Assembly (NCBI RefSeq): GCF_029626035.1
Contig: NZ_JARUBE010000003.1
Location: forward strand, 1,240,001-1,304,000
DNA from: Micromonospora sp. WMMD980
GTDB lineage: Bacteria; Actinomycetota; Actinomycetes; Mycobacteriales; Micromonosporaceae
Direction: 5' to 3'
DNA length: 64,000 nucleotides
The position numbers were made by a program, and so were the translations under genes. Under the pieces are notes generated by a model. The model was not told the origin of the DNA, did no database searches, and saw nothing but the letters and a program-made list of their open reading frames with translations. How positions within the stretch are numbered: position 1 is the stretch's first letter; every line of letters starts with the position of its first letter. Shown piece after piece: positions 60,896 to 64,000 of the stretch.

Positions 60896-62413
60896 TCAGC
60901 CGGCGGCCGAGCCGATGCTGCGCCCGTGCTGGAAGAAGTTGTCCGGGTCGTAGCGCCGCTTGACCCGCACGAGACGCGGGTAGTTGACGCCGTAGTACTG
61001 GCCCGGCCAATCCGGCAGCGTGGCCCCGGGGAAGTTGACGTAGGCGCCGGTGCCGGGCGGGTCCAGGAACGCCGCCGCGTCCGCGGCGAAGCGCTCCACC
61101 GCCGCGGGCAGGGACGGATCGGGCTCCATGGCCTCCGACGCCAGCCCGACGATGAACTGCGCGGTCCGGTGCACGTAGGCGGTGGCGTTCGCCGGCACCT
61201 GGTTGGCCACGCCGCCGAGGGACATGGCGTGCAGGGCGCGGAGTTGACCGGCCCGCCGGTCGCGGTCGTAGACGGCGAGCAGGGTGTCGACCTCCGCCTC
61301 GGTGAACGATCGGTCGAAGTATCGGTACTGCTCGCGGAGGAAGCCGCTGCGCGGCAGCACGGCGTCGGGGTTGAGACCCTCGCGGTGACACTGGCTCGTG
61401 GTCAGGTCGGCACAGCCGTAGATGGCCGTCATGCCCTGCTGGTAGGTCCCGTCGGTGACCACCGCCGCCTCCGGCTCGACCCCGACCCGGGCGCGCAGGT
61501 CGGCCAGCGCCGCGTCGAGCTCCGACTTCGGGCCGAAGTAGCCGCCACTGACGATCACGGCCGGACTGTTGCCCGGGGCCGAGTCGAGCATGAAGACCTG
61601 CAACTGCGACCCCAGGTTCGTCGACGCGGCCACCGACCAGGGCTGCCAGCCACGAATCACCTTCTTCGCCAGCTCCCAGCCCCACGTCAACGAGAAGAAG
61701 ACCATGCGCGGGGCGTCGATCGGGCGGACCTCGAAGTCGACGACGATGCCGAAGTTTCCACCACCTCCGCCGCGCAGGGCCCAGTAGAGGTCCGGCTCGG
61801 TGGTGGCCGAGGCCCGCACCAGCCTGCCGTCGGCGAGCACCACCTGGGCGGAGACGAGGCGGTCACTGCCGATGCCGAACTTGCGGGTCTGCAGGCCGAT
61901 CCCGCCGCCGGTGAGGAATCCGCCGGGGCACACCGTCGGGCAGGTGCCGGTCACCACCTGCCGGCCCGTCGTGCTGAGCTTGTGCAGGGCGTCGATGGCC
62001 TCCAGACCGGGACCGATGTGCACCGTGTCGCCGGTGACGGTCGCGTGCTCGATCCGGGTGACGTCGATGACCAGGCCCGGCCCCGTCGACCAGCCCAGCA
62101 CCGCGTGACCGCCGCTGCGGACCCGGACCCCGACCCCGTTCTTGCGCGCGAACACCACGCAGTTCTGCACGTCGGCGGCCGTCTCGCAGTAGGCGATGGC
62201 GGTGGGGTTGATGGCGTCGAACTCCGCGTACTGCAACTGTTTCGCCGCGGCGTAGCTCTCGTCGGTCGGGAGGACGAGATCGCCCTGCAGGCGCTGGCGC
62301 AGGCGCTGCCACGCGCTGCCGCCGTATCCGCCTCCCACAGCCAGCGGGCCGAGGGCGGAGCTGGCGGCGGCGAAACCGGCGCCCGCTCGCAGGATTGCGC
62401 GTCTGGTATGCAT
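60896..62413 (-). CDS. Tat-exported FAD-linked oxidase (berberine-bridge/PCMH type)
   Basis: 505 residues from ATG 62413, with AAGGAG 11 nt upstream. A twin-arginine signal (HTRRAILRAGAGFAAASSAL) precedes the PCMH FAD domain. His of VRVRSGGHAVLG and Cys of TGTCPTVCPGG fit the two covalent FAD attachment points of bicovalent oxidases. The BBE segment near the end reads YYGVNYPRLVRVKRRYDPDN. Such enzymes oxidise alcohols, sugars or natural products outside the cytoplasm. It may tailor the product of the neighbouring cluster, but its strand is opposite and this is inference. Confidence 0.88.
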   Translation of the reverse strand: MHTRRAILRAGAGFAAASSALGPLAVGGGYGGSAWQRLRQRLQGDLVLPTDESYAAAKQLQYAEFDAINPTAIAYCETAADVQNCVVFARKNGVGVRVRSGGHAVLGWSTGPGLVIDVTRIEHATVTGDTVHIGPGLEAIDALHKLSTTGRQVVTGTCPTVCPGGFLTGGGIGLQTRKFGIGSDRLVSAQVVLADGRLVRASATTEPDLYWALRGGGGGNFGIVVDFEVRPIDAPRMVFFSLTWGWELAKKVIRGWQPWSVAASTNLGSQLQVFMLDSAPGNSPAVIVSGGYFGPKSELDAALADLRARVGVEPEAAVVTDGTYQQGMTAIYGCADLTTSQCHREGLNPDAVLPRSGFLREQYRYFDRSFTEAEVDTLLAVYDRDRRAGQLRALHAMSLGGVANQVPANATAYVHRTAQFIVGLASEAMEPDPSLPAAVERFAADAAAFLDPPGTGAYVNFPGATLPDWPGQYYGVNYPRLVRVKRRYDPDNFFQHGRSIGSAAG

Positions 62414-62513
62414 TCTCCGGGACTCCTTCTCGACAGTGGTGGCAGTGCATGGCCCGGGGGGATCACCGCAAGGTAGAACGCGGAATTCACCCGGAGACAC
62501 CCGTGACAGTCCC

Positions 62514-63350
62514 CTACATCTCCGCCGCCGGACCGGCGCCGATCCGGAAGAACCGGCGGTACGAGTCGAGCTGGTGGCGCAGCATGGGCAGGCCCGGCTG
62601 GACCGGATGCCCCCGCGTCCTCGCCGCCCGCAGCAGCGCGGTCTCGGGCGGCTGCATCACGATGTCGACGACCACCGTGCCGGCGCGCAACGCGCTCGGA
62701 TCCAGGGGCAGCGGATCCGTCGCCCGCATCCCGAGCGGGGTCGCGTTGACGGCGACGTCCGCGTCGGCCAGTCGCGGCGCCGGGCTGCCCGCGGTGCGTC
62801 CCGGCCATCCGCCGTCGAGCCGGCGCAGCAACCGGTCGAGCCGGACCGGATCCACATCGGACACCCACACACGCGCCGCGCCGGCGTCGAGGACGGCGAC
62901 GGCGATGGCGCTGCCCGCCCCACCCGCGCCGACGATGCTGACGGTCCGGCCGGAGACCCGGTGCCCGGCCGCCCGCAACCCGGCCACGAAACCGCTGCCG
63001 TCGAAGTTGTCCGCCGACCAGGTGCCGTCGGGTTCCCGGCGCAGCGCGTTCGCGGTCCCGGACACCTCGACGGTGGCGCTGAGGTGATCGGCGAACCGGA
63101 GGACGTCGGCCTTGTGCGGCACGGTCACCAGGATGCCGTCCAGGTTGCGGATCGCCCGCAGGCCCGCCATGACGGCCGGCAACCCGGCCGCGTCGACGTG
63201 CACCGGCACGAGGACGCCCGGATGGCCGTGCGCGTCGAACATCGCGTTGAGCATCCCCGGCGCCTTCACCTGGGTGACCGGGTCGCCGAGCACCGCGTAC
63301 AGGCGGGTCGCCCCGGTGATGGCCGGCGCGCGTCGCCCCGGCGTGGTCAA
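62514..63350 (-). CDS. Shikimate dehydrogenase-like protein
   Basis: 278 residues from TTG 63350, which overlaps the stop of the upstream LuxR gene (TTGA); no other start precedes the homology. AroE motifs are YAVLGDPVTQVKAPGMLNAM, the catalytic Lys in VTVPHKADVL, NFDGSGFVAGL, the NADP loop IVGAGGAGSAIAVAV and NATPLGM. The canonical N-terminal S-x-S pair for the substrate carboxylate reads VTQVKAP, so the substrate may not be shikimate. Members in such contexts act in quinate or secondary metabolism. It is co-transcribed with the LuxR regulator. Confidence 0.85.
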   Translation of the reverse strand: MTTPGRRAPAITGATRLYAVLGDPVTQVKAPGMLNAMFDAHGHPGVLVPVHVDAAGLPAVMAGLRAIRNLDGILVTVPHKADVLRFADHLSATVEVSGTANALRREPDGTWSADNFDGSGFVAGLRAAGHRVSGRTVSIVGAGGAGSAIAVAVLDAGAARVWVSDVDPVRLDRLLRRLDGGWPGRTAGSPAPRLADADVAVNATPLGMRATDPLPLDPSALRAGTVVVDIVMQPPETALLRAARTRGHPVQPGLPMLRHQLDSYRRFFRIGAGPAAEM

Positions 63351-64000
63351 CTCGCCGAAGCCCGCGGTTTGACGCCCGCGTGCCAGGTCAGCTCGCTGGG
63401 CAGCTCTCGCCGGTGCGAGATCTTCAGCTTCCGGTAGACCCGGGTGAGGTGCTGCTCCACGGTGCTGGCCGTCACGAAGAGCTTGCGGGCGATCTCGCGG
63501 TTCGTGTAGCCCATGGCCGCGAGGGCGGCGACCCGTCGCTCGGAATCGGTCAACTCGTCGAGCTGGTCGCACCGTTCCGGCGTGCCGGTCGCCTCGCCGA
63601 GGCCGTGCCCCACGGCGAGCAGTTCGCGGTGCAACGGGTCGGCCTCACAGACGAGTGCCATGTGGATGGCGCGGCGGAACACCACCCGCGCCCGGCGGTT
63701 GCGGTCGAGCAGGTGGTAGGCGGTGGCGAGGTCCGCCAGGGTGAGGGCCTGCTGGTAGCGGTCGTCGCAGCTCTCCGAGAGCTCGAGCGACTCGGACAGC
63801 AGCTGCGGACGCCGCTCGGCCGGACCAGCGGCGGCGAGCACCCGCAGCGCGGCGCCCCGGTTGCGCGCCCCGGTGCCGGTCCGGGACAGCTCGTCACCGG
63901 CCAGCCGCCGTGCCTGGTCGTGGTTGCCCAGGCGCAGCCACGCCTCCGCCGCGCTGGTACGCCACGGCACGATCCCGGCGGCGTCCAGACCCCAGCCACG
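63347..64000 (-). CDS. LAL-type LuxR-family regulator, C-terminal part (5' end outside window)
   Basis: The frame runs off the right edge. The visible 217 residues hold TPR-like helices (GWGLDAAGIVPWRTSAAEAW, LADLATAYHLLDRNRRARVV) and a C-terminal LuxR helix-turn-helix (LTDSERRVAALAAMGYTNRE, ARKLFVTASTVEQHL). Large ATP-binding LuxR regulators often control secondary-metabolite clusters. Its stop overlaps the AroE-like gene start by 4 nt, so they form one transcript. It may regulate the adjacent RiPP genes; this is not shown by the sequence. Confidence 0.88.
   Translation of the reverse strand, partial: RGWGLDAAGIVPWRTSAAEAWLRLGNHDQARRLAGDELSRTGTGARNRGAALRVLAAAGPAERRPQLLSESLELSESCDDRYQQALTLADLATAYHLLDRNRRARVVFRRAIHMALVCEADPLHRELLAVGHGLGEATGTPERCDQLDELTDSERRVAALAAMGYTNREIARKLFVTASTVEQHLTRVYRKLKISHRRELPSELTWHAGVKPRASAS

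Overview
The window is very GC-rich actinomycete chromosome. GTG starts are frequent and third codon positions are G/C-saturated. The gene content (an AfsR/SARP regulator, a LAL-type LuxR regulator, a CBM2-chitinase, twin-arginine exported proteins) fits Micromonosporaceae, most likely Micromonospora. This is inferred from style, with no marker gene to prove it. No rRNA, tRNA, CRISPR array, IS element or prophage was recognised. Several sequences end or start at the window edges (a penicillin acylase-acetyltransferase at the left, a LAL regulator at the right).

Layout. 1-4.5 kb: the end of a siderophore-type acylase/acetyltransferase fusion, then a decayed stretch holding a broken ECF sigma factor, a possible recombinase scrap, and a metallo-beta-lactamase/rhodanese gene. 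The last has a frameshift and is joined by a deletion to the first codons of an ABC permease. 3.6-12.2 kb: ABC ATPase with a divergent MarR-type regulator, a TrkA/TrkH potassium system, a SulP anion transporter with a MerR regulator, a frameshifted methyltransferase and an NhaA antiporter. 12.4-18.7 kb: secreted polysaccharide degradation (GH18 chitinase, GH64 glucanase, GH3 beta-glucosidase), with LacI/CebR-like sites between the divergent glucan genes. 18.8-29.4 kb: a DUF1501/DUF1800 pair, an M23-like protein, an SGNH hydrolase with a 42-bp tandem repeat, a SARP regulator and a lipoprotein.

29.4-43.2 kb: a glycan-utilisation locus. A binding protein, two ABC permeases, a GntR regulator, a ROK kinase, a DUF4127 protein, an FAD oxidoreductase, a NanE-type epimerase and a GH38 alpha-mannosidase lie on one strand, with seven consecutive 4-nt gene overlaps. 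A divergent GHL10-like glycosidase gene carries an in-frame amber codon. DasR-like operators flank the divergent promoters. The gene set suggests uptake of an alpha-mannosidic or ManNAc-containing oligosaccharide, then phosphorylation and epimerisation to GlcNAc-6-phosphate.

43.2-55.9 kb: unlinked single genes (peptidase E, SMI1/KNR4, GNAT, VWD-type secreted protein, alpha/beta hydrolase with WYL regulator, FUSC protein, a stop-interrupted secreted protein, an epimerase, a beta-helix protein, a LacI regulator). 56.1-60.7 kb: the most novel system, an apparent RiPP operon. It encodes a JmjC/cupin oxygenase, an MFS transporter, a 50-residue precursor made of three near-identical 17-residue repeats each with one Cys, and a YcaO enzyme; a protein of unknown family follows. 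Converging on it are a flavin oxidase, an AroE-like dehydrogenase and the LAL regulator, which may belong to the same cluster.

A cross-cutting pattern is gene breakage. In three otherwise intact reading frames (positions 1745, 30436, 51827) a stop codon stands where Trp is expected, and there are two single-base frameshifts and several truncated remnants.
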